In this document: piece after piece, positions 25,365 to 33,195 of the stretch
How the letters are laid out: each line of letters opens with the position of its first letter
Numbering within the stretch: the first letter of the stretch is position 1
Assembly (NCBI GenBank): GCA_011390515.1
Contig: JAABSJ010000030.1
Span: 1-37,674 of the forward strand
From: Oscillatoria sp.
Lineage (GTDB): Bacteria > Cyanobacteriota > Cyanobacteriia > Cyanobacteriales > Laspinemataceae
Direction: 5' to 3'
Length of the DNA: 37,674 nt
Notes under the pieces: generated by a model
Told to the model about the DNA's origin: nothing
Database searches by the model: none
The model's input: only the letters and a program-made list of their open reading frames with translations
Position numbers and translations under genes: made by a program

Positions 25365-26153
25365 ATGGAAATTTATGTCAAAAGCCGGGGATTTGCTCAG
25401 GAAGAGGGCTACTGTTGGCTACAGGAAACCCCTTCGATTCTCACGTTAAATCGGGTTACGGACTGCATTCAAACCGAATCCCCCTCTCTCGTCTTGGGGC
25501 GCTATAGTGGACGGTTGCTATTGCTGATTACTGGGTTGGAGGCGAAGGGGCGGACCGATTTTCGCGATCGCACCATTCGCAATTCCATCGCCTGGGTTGC
25601 CGAAGATTCCGCAGCCCATGAACAACAGTTACGGGCCATTTCTGTCCGCGCCTTACGCACCTTTTTAGAAGACAAACAAGACGGATTAGATGCGGAAATT
25701 GACCAAGCAATTCCCCTGGGAGGACCGGACGGATTTACCGTCAGATGGGAACTCTTAACCGGATTATCGGCGAGTGCAACCCTTGCCAGTCACCCCCAAA
25801 AATCGGACCGAGAACGAGAAGAACATTCCACGGATAAACTCGCCAAAAATTGCGATCGCACCAAAGAAACCCTCGCCACCCAACTGGAAAACTATGGGTT
25901 ACCCGACAGAGAAGGTCCCCTGGTTGTCGTCACCGGAATTAAAAGCAAAGATGCCTTAATTCAGGCAGGAGTCTGGCGGGGTTTATCCAAAAGTGTAGAG
26001 GAAGAAGATTGGACGCCCATTCGGGAAAGACAAAACGTCCCTAGTTCTCCCAGAGAACTGTTTCAGCCGGAAAAAAAGCTCAATGAAACCGCAACTTTAG
26101 TAGCAGGAATTGTGGCGATCGGAATGTTATTTTTAGGGTTTTTGTGGTTTTAA
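25365..26153 (+). CDS. tail-anchored protein linked to the GTPase
   Basis: A 262-residue protein of no family I recognise. The N-terminal two thirds look globular (MEIYVKSRGFAQEEGYCWLQ; LVLGRYSGRLLLLITGLEAK). A charged linker (about 145-165) is followed by a second small segment ending VVVTGIKSKDALIQAGVW. It ends in a single hydrophobic segment, TLVAGIVAIGMLFLGFLWF, with no residues after it, so it is probably inserted by its tail with the bulk in the cytosol. AGGAG precedes the ATG, 9 bp after the GTPase stop. It is likely the membrane partner, effector or activator of the GTPase upstream; that is inference from linkage. Confidence 0.65.
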   Translation: MEIYVKSRGFAQEEGYCWLQETPSILTLNRVTDCIQTESPSLVLGRYSGRLLLLITGLEAKGRTDFRDRTIRNSIAWVAEDSAAHEQQLRAISVRALRTFLEDKQDGLDAEIDQAIPLGGPDGFTVRWELLTGLSASATLASHPQKSDREREEHSTDKLAKNCDRTKETLATQLENYGLPDREGPLVVVTGIKSKDALIQAGVWRGLSKSVEEEDWTPIRERQNVPSSPRELFQPEKKLNETATLVAGIVAIGMLFLGFLWF

Positions 26154-26170
26154 ATAACCTAAAATCAAAG

Positions 26171-26256
26171 AGTGTGAGTATCTTGCTTGCTATTGTAGGA
26201 GGAGTGCGAGCATCTTGCTCGCCATTGCAGGATAAGTGCGAGTATCTCGCACTCCA
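26171..26256 (+). repeat. tandem 32-bp repeat with self-complementary units
   Basis: Three units start at 26171, 26203 and 26235, with AGTGCGAGCATCTTGCTCGC as the clearest form. Each unit contains GCGAG...CTCGC arms and can fold by itself. They are adjacent, without spacers. Confidence 0.8.
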
Positions 26257-26302
26257 AAAGAATGTAGCTGATAACGATGGGAAAGGTTAGGGATTACAAT
26301 TC

Positions 26303-27127
26303 ATGCCCAATCACTATAAACAACAAATTGCCGATTACTTTAATCACCGAATCAATTATGACCAAGAAGGCGATTTTCATCCCCTTGTGGCCCATCATCT
26401 CATCCAATGCGCCGACATTCAACCGGGACAGCATATCTTAGATATCGCCACGGGAACAGGTTTAGTCGCCATTGAAGCGGCCCAAATTGTGGGAAATAGT
26501 GGGTCAGTAGTGGGAGTCGATTTGTCCGAAGGAATGTTAAGGCGATCGCACTCCAAAATTGCTGCTGCTGGTTTAACCAATATCGAACTCAAACAAGGAG
26601 ATATCGAAACTATCGACTTCCCCGACAACCGCTTTGACCGGATTTTTTGCTGTTGCGGCATTCCTTATATTCCCAACATTCCCACCAACTTGCGTCGGTG
26701 GCATAAGTTTCTAAAACCCGGTGGCATCATCGCCCTGACTGGCATTGCTGAAACTGCTTCGATTGTCAGCAACCTCTTAATAAAAATTGCCCAAAGCTAC
26801 GGGTTAGAATTTCCCCGTTGGTCCGAAGAAACCGCAACGCCAGAAAAATGCAGTAACCTCTTACAAACCGCAGGGTTTGAACAAATCCAAGTCACCGAGG
26901 AGCAATGTGGAGACTATTTGAGCTTAGAGTCTGCCCAAAACTTATGGGAGATGATTTTAAACAATCCTCTGACTCAGATGAATTTTGTCCAACATCTCAA
27001 TTCAGAACAATTAAACGCCGCCAAAGACCAATATTTTGCGGAATTAGAAACCTTAGTAACAAAGGAAGGCATCTGGAACGATTTAACCTTATATTATATG
27101 GTCGGACGCAAACCCATCACCAGATAA
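26303..27127 (+). CDS. class I SAM-dependent methyltransferase
   Basis: A 274-residue methyltransferase: motif I HILDIATGTGLVAIEAA (Asp47, glycine-rich loop), the acidic loop VVGVDLSEGML, motif II with QGDIETIDFPDNRFDRIFCC, and the post-motif KFLKPGGIIALTG. The UbiE/methyltransferase-11 core fills residues 1-160; the C-terminal 110 residues are a variable substrate cap. The Cys-rich IFCCCGIPYIP stretch after motif II is unusual. The substrate cannot be read. It starts at ATG 26303 shortly after a repeat array. dapL follows 152 bp downstream on the same strand. Confidence 0.85.
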   Translation: MPNHYKQQIADYFNHRINYDQEGDFHPLVAHHLIQCADIQPGQHILDIATGTGLVAIEAAQIVGNSGSVVGVDLSEGMLRRSHSKIAAAGLTNIELKQGDIETIDFPDNRFDRIFCCCGIPYIPNIPTNLRRWHKFLKPGGIIALTGIAETASIVSNLLIKIAQSYGLEFPRWSEETATPEKCSNLLQTAGFEQIQVTEEQCGDYLSLESAQNLWEMILNNPLTQMNFVQHLNSEQLNAAKDQYFAELETLVTKEGIWNDLTLYYMVGRKPITR

Positions 27128-27279
27128 AAATTAATTCGAGAAACCCATCGTCCCGAATTGGGTTGACTGGGGTATCCGCAGACTTGAAATTGCTCATAAC
27201 CAGAATAGCAACGCCCACCTCTATCCGGGATGGCACCATTGGCAGTAAACTGTAATACGATGTTTTTTAACGATTGACG

Positions 27280-28515
27280 ATGGCAACGATTAACGACAAC
27301 TACCTCAAACTCAAAGCGGGTTACCTGTTTCCCGAAATTGCTCGTCGGGTGAATGCCTTTGCCGAGGCGAATCCGGACGCCAAAATCATCAAACTGGGGA
27401 TTGGCGATGTCACAGAACCTCTACCCGAAGCTTGCCGCAAAGCAATGGTAAAAGCGGTGGAAGACATGGGCGATCGCAGCCAATTTAAAGGGTACGGGCC
27501 CGAACAAGGGTATGCCTGGTTGCGCGAAAAAATTGCCATCCACGACTTCCAATCCCGAGGATGCGCGATCGATGCCTCCGAAATCTTCATTTCCGATGGT
27601 TCTAAGTGCGATACCGGAAACATTCTCGACATTTTCGGCAAAACCAACAAAATCGCCGTTACTGACCCGGTTTATCCCGTGTATGTCGATACAAACGTCA
27701 TGGCAGGACATACCGGACCCGCCAATGATAAAGGAGAATATGAGGGATTAGTTTATCTCCCCATTAGTGCGGAAAATGATTTTACCGCTGAACTTCCCAC
27801 AGAGAAAGTTGATTTAATTTACCTCTGTTTCCCCAATAATCCAACCGGATCAACTGCCACTAAAGACTACCTGAAAAAGTGGGTAGACTATGCCAAAGCT
27901 AATGGTTCGATTATTTTCTTTGATGCGGCATACGAAGCCTTTATCACTGACCCGAATTTGCCTCACTCCATCTATGAAATAGAAGGAGCAAAAGATTGTG
28001 CGATCGAGTTTCGTTCCTTCTCCAAAAATGCGGGATTTACCGGCACTCGTTGCGCCTTAACCGTAGTTCCCAAAACCTTAATGGCAAAAGCCTCTGATGG
28101 TTCTGATGTCGAAGTTTGGAAACTCTGGAATCGCCGCCAATCCACCAAATTTAATGGCGTTTCTTACATTGTCCAACGCGGTGCAGAAGCTGTGTATTCC
28201 GAAGAAGGACAAGCACAAGTTAAAGAATTGGTCAGTTTCTATTTAGAAAATGCCACAATTATCCGCGAGAAATTAACCGCTGCCGGATTGTCGGTTTACG
28301 GTGGCGTGAATGCACCTTACGTTTGGGTAAAAACCCCCAATGGATTATCCAGTTGGGATTTCTTTGATAAATTGCTGCAAGTGGTGAATGTAGTCGGAAC
28401 TCCGGGTTCTGGGTTTGGCGCTGCTGGAGAAGGATACTTCCGCATTTCTGCCTTTAATAGCCGGAAAAATGTTGAGGAAGCGATGCAGCGGATTACGGAA
28501 AATCTGAAAGTCTAG
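27280..28515 (+). CDS. dapL: LL-diaminopimelate aminotransferase
   Basis: A 411-residue fold-type I aminotransferase. DapL converts tetrahydrodipicolinate directly to LL-diaminopimelate with glutamate in lysine and peptidoglycan synthesis, the route used by cyanobacteria, plants and chlamydiae. Marks: [20 protein letters not shown] at the start, [33 protein letters not shown] and the PLP lysine in [12 protein letters not shown] (Lys249). Length and start match the family. A TTG at 27274 is also in frame, but ATG 27280 is preferred. A GAAACCGGGTTTC inverted repeat lies 20 bp beyond the stop and may act as terminator. Confidence 0.96.
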   Translation: MATINDNYLKLKAGYLFPEIARRVNAFAEANPDAKIIKLGIGDVTEPLPEACRKAMVKAVEDMGDRSQFKGYGPEQGYAWLREKIAIHDFQSRGCAIDASEIFISDGSKCDTGNILDIFGKTNKIAVTDPVYPVYVDTNVMAGHTGPANDKGEYEGLVYLPISAENDFTAELPTEKVDLIYLCFPNNPTGSTATKDYLKKWVDYAKANGSIIFFDAAYEAFITDPNLPHSIYEIEGAKDCAIEFRSFSKNAGFTGTRCALTVVPKTLMAKASDGSDVEVWKLWNRRQSTKFNGVSYIVQRGAEAVYSEEGQAQVKELVSFYLENATIIREKLTAAGLSVYGGVNAPYVWVKTPNGLSSWDFFDKLLQVVNVVGTPGSGFGAAGEGYFRISAFNSRKNVEEAMQRITENLKV

Positions 28516-28535
28516 TCCGGGTTTAGCAGAAAATT

Positions 28536-28600
28536 AGAAACCGGGTTTCTGAACAACGATTAGGGAGAAAACCTTAACCTTGCTCAGAAACCCGGTTTCT
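28536..28600. repeat. AGAAACCGGGTTTCTG inverted repeat
   Basis: AGAAACCGGGTTTCTG at 28536-28551 and its exact complement at 28585-28600. The same palindromic core begins the elements at 970 and 1800. It lies directly after dapL and is followed by TTTTACT, so it may double as a terminator. Confidence 0.8.
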
Positions 28601-28637
28601 TTTACTGGAAAACGGAATGTGTTCTAGGATTGAGCGC

Positions 28638-28643
28638 TATAAT
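28638..28643 (+). promoter_or_regulatory. probable -10 box before Uma2 gene
   Basis: TATAAT within GCGCTATAATAGGGG, 63 bp before the Uma2 start. No convincing -35 hexamer was found at the usual distance. Confidence 0.35.
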
Positions 28644-28705
28644 AGGGGGGAAGTTGAAAGAGGCGATCGCACACCCAAACCCATTCATTTTGGAGGTCCC
28701 CCAAC

Positions 28706-29269
28706 ATGGTCCAAACCCCATCCAAACCGTTAACCTTAGAAGAATTTCTCACCCTCCCCGAAACCAAACCCGCCAGTGAATATATTAAAGGCAAAATCAT
28801 TCAAAAGCCAATGCCGAAAGGAAAACATAGTTCAATTCAAACTGAATTTGCAGCTACAGTCAATGCCACTCTCAGAGTTCCTAAAATTGCCCGAGCCTTT
28901 TCTGAACTAAGATGCAGTTTTGCTGGACAATCCATTGTTCCTGATGTATCAGTCTTTGTCTGGGAAAGAATTCCCCGGGATGAAAACGGCGAAATTGCTA
29001 ATATTTTTACAGCCGCACCGGACTGGCTGGTAGAGATTTTATCGCCCGAACAGAGTCAAACCAAAGTCACAAAAAAAATTCTGCACGCTCTCAAACATGA
29101 GACTCAAATGGGTTGGCTGATTGACCCCCAAGAAAAGACTATTTTTGTATATCATTCTCAGCAACAAATCGAAGTCTTTGATGAACCTGAACAGCAACTT
29201 CCTGTTCCTGTCTTTGCCAGAGAGTTACGGCTAACAGTCATGAAGATATTTGGCTGGCTGTTAGAATAG
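28706..29269 (+). CDS. Uma2-family endonuclease-like protein
   Basis: A 187-residue Uma2/DUF820 protein: LTLEEFLTLPETKPASEYIK and GKIIQKPMPKGKHSSIQTEF at the N-terminus, then the core positions IVPDVSVFVW, DWLVEILSPEQSQTKVTKKI and MGWLIDPQEKTIFVY, which carry the acidic PD-(D/E)xK-like residues. GGAGG about 12 nt upstream supports ATG 28706. It is followed 34 bp later by a second Uma2 gene of a different subtype. Function in the cell is not established for the family. Confidence 0.9.
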   Translation: MVQTPSKPLTLEEFLTLPETKPASEYIKGKIIQKPMPKGKHSSIQTEFAATVNATLRVPKIARAFSELRCSFAGQSIVPDVSVFVWERIPRDENGEIANIFTAAPDWLVEILSPEQSQTKVTKKILHALKHETQMGWLIDPQEKTIFVYHSQQQIEVFDEPEQQLPVPVFARELRLTVMKIFGWLLE

Positions 29270-29303
29270 ATTGTAATCCGATAACAATTTACTGTTTTTT
29301 ATT

Positions 29304-29957
29304 ATGACCCTGATCACCAGAATTGTTAAACCCGTTAGTGAAATAAAGCTCGAACCCGGGAGTACCGTTACCATTTCCAACATCAGTTGGCAGGAATTTG
29401 AAACCCTATTACAAGAATTGGGAGAAAAAAGAGCTTCCCGCATTGCCTACAGTCATAACACTTTACAAATCATGGTTCCGTTACCTGAACATGAAATCCC
29501 TAGCGATTTGATTTCTGATATTGTCAAAATTTTTCTAAAAGTAAAAGGCATAAGATATCAGCCTTTCAGATCGACCACCTTTAAACGAGAAGGAATGGCA
29601 GGAATTGAACCGGATGCTAGTTTTTATATCCAAAACTGTCAACGGATGATCGGACGTCGCCGTCTGGAACCGGATGACCCACCGCCGGATTTGACAATAG
29701 AAACCGATGTCACCTCTAAAACTACCATCGAAGCCTATAAAGCGATTGAATGCCCTGAAGTTTGGGTGTATAATCAGTCCAAGCTAACTATCTATCTGTT
29801 ACAAGGGGGAGAGTATGTCACGGCACAGAGGAGTCCGATTTTTCCGGAACAGGCGATCGCCCAAATTATTCCCCAGGTAGTCGAACGCGCTTGGCAAGTG
29901 GGGACCTCTCAGGCATTGGCCGAATTTGAAGCGGCGATCGCTGAAGGGGGGAGTTAA
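29304..29957 (+). CDS. Uma2-family endonuclease-like protein, second subtype
   Basis: A 217-residue Uma2 protein of the longer subtype: TVTISNISWQEFETLLQELG at the start, then the core IEPDASFYIQNC, PPDLTIETDVTSKTTIEAYK and CPEVWVYNQSKLTIYLLQGG. The last 32 codons (QIIPQVVERAWQVGTSQALA and following) are duplicated in degraded form at 32081-32177, on the other side of the ATPase cassette. ATG 29304 gives the family start; no strong ribosome-binding site. It may be co-transcribed with the Uma2 gene 34 bp upstream. Confidence 0.9.
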   Translation: MTLITRIVKPVSEIKLEPGSTVTISNISWQEFETLLQELGEKRASRIAYSHNTLQIMVPLPEHEIPSDLISDIVKIFLKVKGIRYQPFRSTTFKREGMAGIEPDASFYIQNCQRMIGRRRLEPDDPPPDLTIETDVTSKTTIEAYKAIECPEVWVYNQSKLTIYLLQGGEYVTAQRSPIFPEQAIAQIIPQVVERAWQVGTSQALAEFEAAIAEGGS

Positions 29958-29958
29958 A
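29862..29958 (+). repeat. 97-bp direct repeat, left copy (Uma2 3' end)
   Basis: The final 97 bp of the Uma2 gene, from CAAATTATTCCCCAGG to GGGGGGAGTTAAA. The right copy at 32081-32177 is the same length with 8 mismatches by my count and no gaps. Confidence 0.9.
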
Positions 29959-30131
29959 GGATAACCCTCCGTCAGTAAGAGAATCTCTTGGTTAAAACAA
30001 GTTACCTTATATCTCTAGCCCCTTGAATTTAAAAGTTAAGATTTATTGCAAAGGGTTTACACATTTAATAAATTAATGTAATTTTGATAGATTAATCTTT
30101 AATAACCAATCAATTAATTTTCGATAAAAAC
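29959..30131. other. AT-rich leader of the ATPase cassette
   Basis: No gene. Base composition turns sharply AT-rich after about 29990. This probably holds the promoter of the ATPase gene, but several candidate TA-rich hexamers make a choice unsafe. Confidence 0.4.
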
Positions 30132-31286
30132 ATGAAACTTCAAAATCTAGAGTATCACAATCAAGACTATGAATGGAAATTAAACCCGGTTGAATTCACC
30201 ACCAACCCGACTTTACTTGTTGGTATATCCGGTGCAGGGAAAACACAGATTCTTCGGTCTATTTTTAATTTAAAAAAATTTGTTAATGGCGCTTCTTTAA
30301 ATGGAGTAAAATGGAATACTACCTTTAGCACCGAAAATGATATAATTTATTGCTGGCAAGGAGAGTTTGAAACACAAAAGTCATTTATTAGAAGTGAACA
30401 GGACTTAAATATAGAATTTAAAATAATGAATGAAAAGCTTTATAAAAACGAGGAAATTATTATTGACCGAAAAGGAGAAGAAATTATCTTTAAGGGAACT
30501 GCCACTCCCAAGTTATCGCCCCATAAGAGCGCACTACACTTGCTTAAACTAGAAGAAGATATTGGTCCAGCAACTGAAGAAATTAATAAAATTATTTTAG
30601 CTGACGCCTACTTAAAATATGTACAACAACAAATTTCTACTGTATCGGTTTTTTTATTGAACAAACATAAAAATTCTTCTTTGTCGGAAATACAAAAAAG
30701 TGAACTCCCGCTTCCGACCAAACTTTCTCTAGTTTATCAAAATAGCCTCGACGTTTTCCAATTAATTAAACAGAGATTCATTCAAATATTTTCAACCATA
30801 GAAGATATTAAGATTGAACCATTAAACTTGGAGGATATGGCTATTCCAGTTTTTTTAGCTGAATTTCTTAAAGAATCTACAGTTGTTCATATTAAAGAAA
30901 AAGGAGTAAATAACTGGATTACACAATCTAATATATCGTCGGGAATGTTAAAGACCCTGATGTATATCAGCGAACTTTATTTGTCCCCGAAAGGTAGCGT
31001 GATATTAATTGATGAATTCGAGAACAGTCTGGGAGCTAATTGTCTTGATAGCATGACCGAAATAGTTAAGGAAAATAAAGATTTACAATTTATTCTGACT
31101 AGCCATCATCCTTATATTATTAACAATATTAGTACCAAGCATTGGAAAATAGTCACTCGACAAGGGGGAGTAGTTCAGGTAAAAGACCCTCATGAATTGG
31201 GGATTTCTAACTCCAGGGAGAAAGCCTTTATTGATTTAATCAATATATTGGAAGACTACCCTGACTTAGAAGGGGATGGAGAATGA
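30132..31286 (+). CDS. OLD/AAA-type ATPase of a candidate defence cassette
   Basis: A 384-residue ABC-like ATPase of the AAA_15/AAA_21 kind: Walker A GISGAGKTQI (31-40), signature-like SSGMLKTLMYISELY (about 270), Walker B VILIDEFENSLG (about 289) and switch His in LTSHHPYIINNIS (about 320). The middle is a helical insert. In many prokaryotes such ATPases pair with a TOPRIM-like nuclease gene directly downstream in anti-phage modules (OLD/Gabija/PARIS-like logic). Here the next gene overlaps by 4 bp (ATGA) and is TOPRIM-like. DNA is distinctly AT-rich with AAA/TTA-heavy codon use, unlike its neighbours, which suggests transfer. The gene looks intact even though its partner is broken. The named system type cannot be fixed by eye. 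Confidence 0.8.
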   Translation: MKLQNLEYHNQDYEWKLNPVEFTTNPTLLVGISGAGKTQILRSIFNLKKFVNGASLNGVKWNTTFSTENDIIYCWQGEFETQKSFIRSEQDLNIEFKIMNEKLYKNEEIIIDRKGEEIIFKGTATPKLSPHKSALHLLKLEEDIGPATEEINKIILADAYLKYVQQQISTVSVFLLNKHKNSSLSEIQKSELPLPTKLSLVYQNSLDVFQLIKQRFIQIFSTIEDIKIEPLNLEDMAIPVFLAEFLKESTVVHIKEKGVNNWITQSNISSGMLKTLMYISELYLSPKGSVILIDEFENSLGANCLDSMTEIVKENKDLQFILTSHHPYIINNISTKHWKIVTRQGGVVQVKDPHELGISNSREKAFIDLINILEDYPDLEGDGE

Positions 31287-32078
31287 ATATTTATTTTTTG
31301 TTGGAAGGAAGAAGTACCGAAAAGAAAGTATATGGGGCTTGGTTACAATATCTGCTCCCTGAATTTCAGAGAGTTAAATTTTATGACGACGCTCAGGACC
31401 GTAACTATTTTTTAATCAGCGCTCATGGCTACCCTTCTATTATTCACGAATATATTCCAGATGCCATCAACCGAATTAAAGAAACGGGTCAGTATCAATA
31501 TTTGGTTGTTTGTCTGGATGCTGAAGAAGATACCGTGGAAAGTAAGAAACAAGAAATCGACGATTTCATCAAAAACTCCCAGACTGAATTAGGCTCTATA
31601 AAATTAATTCCGATTATTCAAAATCGTTGTATTGAAACTTGGTTTCTAGGAAACCGTAAAATGTTCGACTCTAGGCAAACAAATATTCAGATTCCTTTGG
31701 CGGAATATGTCAGGTATAGCCTTTCTCATGTCCATAAGGTACAGCGATGGCGGCCCCAAACCGTCGGCGGCCCAGAACGGGAGAGGGGCTTTGAAAAGTA
31801 CCTCATCAGTCCGGGAACCGCTATATTATGATGTGTCAATTCAGGACCCGGAACTCATGGGTCATTATAACGAGGATTACAATCACGCGGAATTTCATGA
31901 AACTTATTTAAAAGAAATATTTAAAGCTAAAAATACCTTTTATAGCAAAAAGCATCCTCGGGATGCTCAACGGGACTATTATTTGCTAGAATTAATCCAG
32001 CGGATAAACAAACACAATCATTTAAACAGTCTCAAAGAGTTTATAGATTTTTGTGAATTTATCCGCCGTCAATTATAG
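31283..32078 (+). pseudogene. TOPRIM-like partner gene split by a MITE
   Basis: The first frame starts MNIYFLLEGRSTEKKVYGAW and runs through YLVVCLDAEEDTVESKKQEI and IIQNRCIETWFLGNRKMF, a pattern of TOPRIM/DUF4276-like nucleases (early Glu, then Asp in an acidic strand). At 31717 a 107-bp MITE interrupts it. The second half resumes in another frame as YYDVSIQDPELMGHYNEDYN and ends FCEFIRRQL. Deleting the MITE plus one TA (109 bp) joins the halves as AEYVRYYDVSIQ and yields a 228-residue protein. As it stands translation stops at 31831 after a junk tail, so the predicted nuclease lacks its last third. The 4-bp overlap with the ATPase shows the original coupling. Confidence 0.8.
31717..31823. 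mobile_element. 107-bp TA-type MITE inside the TOPRIM-like gene
   Basis: Ends TAGCC...CCGCTA, flanked by TA at 31715-31716 and 31824-31825. It shares CCATAAGGTACAG, CCCAGAACGGGAGAGGGGCT and TTTGAAAAGTAC with the copies at 21446 and 24110. Two GGCGG-containing blocks replace the usual CTCACC and CCCTCT stretches, so it is a divergent copy. Confidence 0.85.
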
Positions 32079-32080
32079 CG

Positions 32081-32177
32081 CAAATTATTCCCAGGGTAGT
32101 CGAATGCCTTTGGCAAGTGGGGACCTCTCAGGCATTGGCAGAATTTGAAGTGCCGATCGCTGAAGGGGGGAGTTAAA
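32081..32177 (+). pseudogene. 97-bp direct repeat, right copy (Uma2 remnant)
   Basis: Starts 2 bp after the stop of the broken TOPRIM-like gene and reads QIIPRVVECLWQVGTSQALA, continuing to the Uma2 stop codon. Without the rest of a Uma2 gene it is either a duplicated tail created when the cassette inserted or all that is left of a third Uma2 gene. Confidence 0.85.
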
Positions 32178-32389
32178 CTAGAAAGGCGATCGCCTCCGTC
32201 CTATCCCCATTATCAAAGATGATTGATCTAGCAGTCCTAAAGGGCCATTACGACGAGACTGTTCGCCTCCCACAAACCCCGCTAATCAAACAAAGACTCC
32301 GACAACCCCCGTCCGTTTCTGAAACAGCATTTACAGGAACGAGCATCCTATGATTATAGATATAGCTATGTGAACTCAAGAGGTTTACT
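32178..32389. other. intergenic region before the DUF433 gene
   Basis: Contains a HIP1 site near 32189 and a 44-codon open frame at 32219-32353 that I do not trust. A T/A-rich stretch near 32350-32370 may include the promoter of the next operon. Confidence 0.35.
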
Positions 32390-32707
32390 ATGAACAAACC
32401 CTATGTAGACAAACGAGATGAAGGGTATTGGGTGGCGGGGACTCGCGTTTCCCTTGATTCCATAATTTTTGCCTTTCTGGACGGATTATCCCCCGAAACC
32501 ATCGCGACAGAGTGTTTCCCTACTCTGTCCCTGGAACAAGTTTATGGCGCAATTACCTATTATCTCGCTCATTGTTCTGAAATCGATACCTACTTAAAAC
32601 AAACAGATGCTGAATTTGAAGCATTACGGCAATCAAACCACAGTGCCGACAGGGAGTTTCACCAAAAACTGATTCAAGCACGGCGGTTACATTCACTCCA
32701 AGTATGA
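32390..32707 (+). CDS. DUF433 antitoxin
   Basis: A 105-residue protein of the DUF433 family: YVDKRDEGYWVAGTRVSLDS, FAFLDGLSPETIATECFPTL and LEQVYGAITYYLAH form the winged-helix-like N-terminal domain. The C-terminus is helical and charged and probably wraps the toxin. DUF433 proteins act as antitoxins of DUF5615/PIN-like toxins. AGAGG lies about 8 nt before the ATG. The stop overlaps the next start in ATGA, the usual coupling of this pair. Its presence next to the ATPase cassette marks the region as an accessory island. Confidence 0.9.
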   Translation: MNKPYVDKRDEGYWVAGTRVSLDSIIFAFLDGLSPETIATECFPTLSLEQVYGAITYYLAHCSEIDTYLKQTDAEFEALRQSNHSADREFHQKLIQARRLHSLQV

Positions 32708-33054
32708 AAATTCGCTTTCAAGCCGATGTCGATCTAAACCATATTATTGTCAAGGCAACCCTACGGCGAGAAAGTCTGATTGATTTTCAATCCGCACAAA
32801 CTGCTAATTTAGATTCCTTGAGTGATCTGGAAGTTTTGGCAGTTGCAGCGCGCTTAGGGCGGGTACTGGTGAGTCACGATCGCAAAACTATGCCTTTGAA
32901 TTTTAGTGAATATATCACTCAAACCACTAGCACGGGTGTCATTATTATCCCGCCAAACTTATCGATTCGGGCGGCGGTAGAGGATATCGTTTTGATTTGG
33001 GAAGCCAGTGAAGCGGAAGAATGGATTAACCGCATTCACATCCTTCCGCTGTAA
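32704..33054 (+). CDS. DUF5615 PIN-like toxin
   Basis: A 116-residue PIN-like (Mut7-C type) protein: KIRFQADVDLNHIIVKATLR holds the first acidic residues of the active site (FQADVDLN in place of the usual FLADEDL), SDLEVLAVAARLGRVLVSHD the second cluster (SD and SHD), with TGVIIIPPN near the C-terminus. These are predicted ribonuclease toxins of type II systems. It is translationally coupled to the DUF433 antitoxin by a 4-bp overlap. The substitution DE to DV at the first site is worth noting: one acidic residue of the typical pair is missing, which may weaken activity. Confidence 0.85.
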   Translation: MKIRFQADVDLNHIIVKATLRRESLIDFQSAQTANLDSLSDLEVLAVAARLGRVLVSHDRKTMPLNFSEYITQTTSTGVIIIPPNLSIRAAVEDIVLIWEASEAEEWINRIHILPL

Positions 33055-33181
33055 GTCAATCTCTGGTTCAGGCCAAACCAGAATGTATCCATTCTCCCCT
33101 TAAATTATCCAGCGCCCTTTAACCCAGATAAACTCCCTAACATCCCTTTGACTCAGGATAAAATAAAGAGATAAAGAGTTC

Positions 33182-33187
33182 GGAGGG
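33182..33187 (+). promoter_or_regulatory. ribosome-binding site supporting a CTG start of hflX
   Basis: GGAGGG at 33182-33187 lies 8 nt before CTG 33196. No ATG, GTG or TTG occurs in frame between the stop at 33172-33174 and GTG 33394, so this site is the best indicator of the hflX start. Confidence 0.6.
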
Positions 33188-33195
33188 CCAGTTTC

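Noticed and set aside
32219..32353. 44-residue open frame starting MIDLAVLKGHYDETVRLPQT
   Set aside because: The first residues faintly recall AF2212-like antitoxins, but the rest does not, and there is no ribosome-binding site. Too weak to call.
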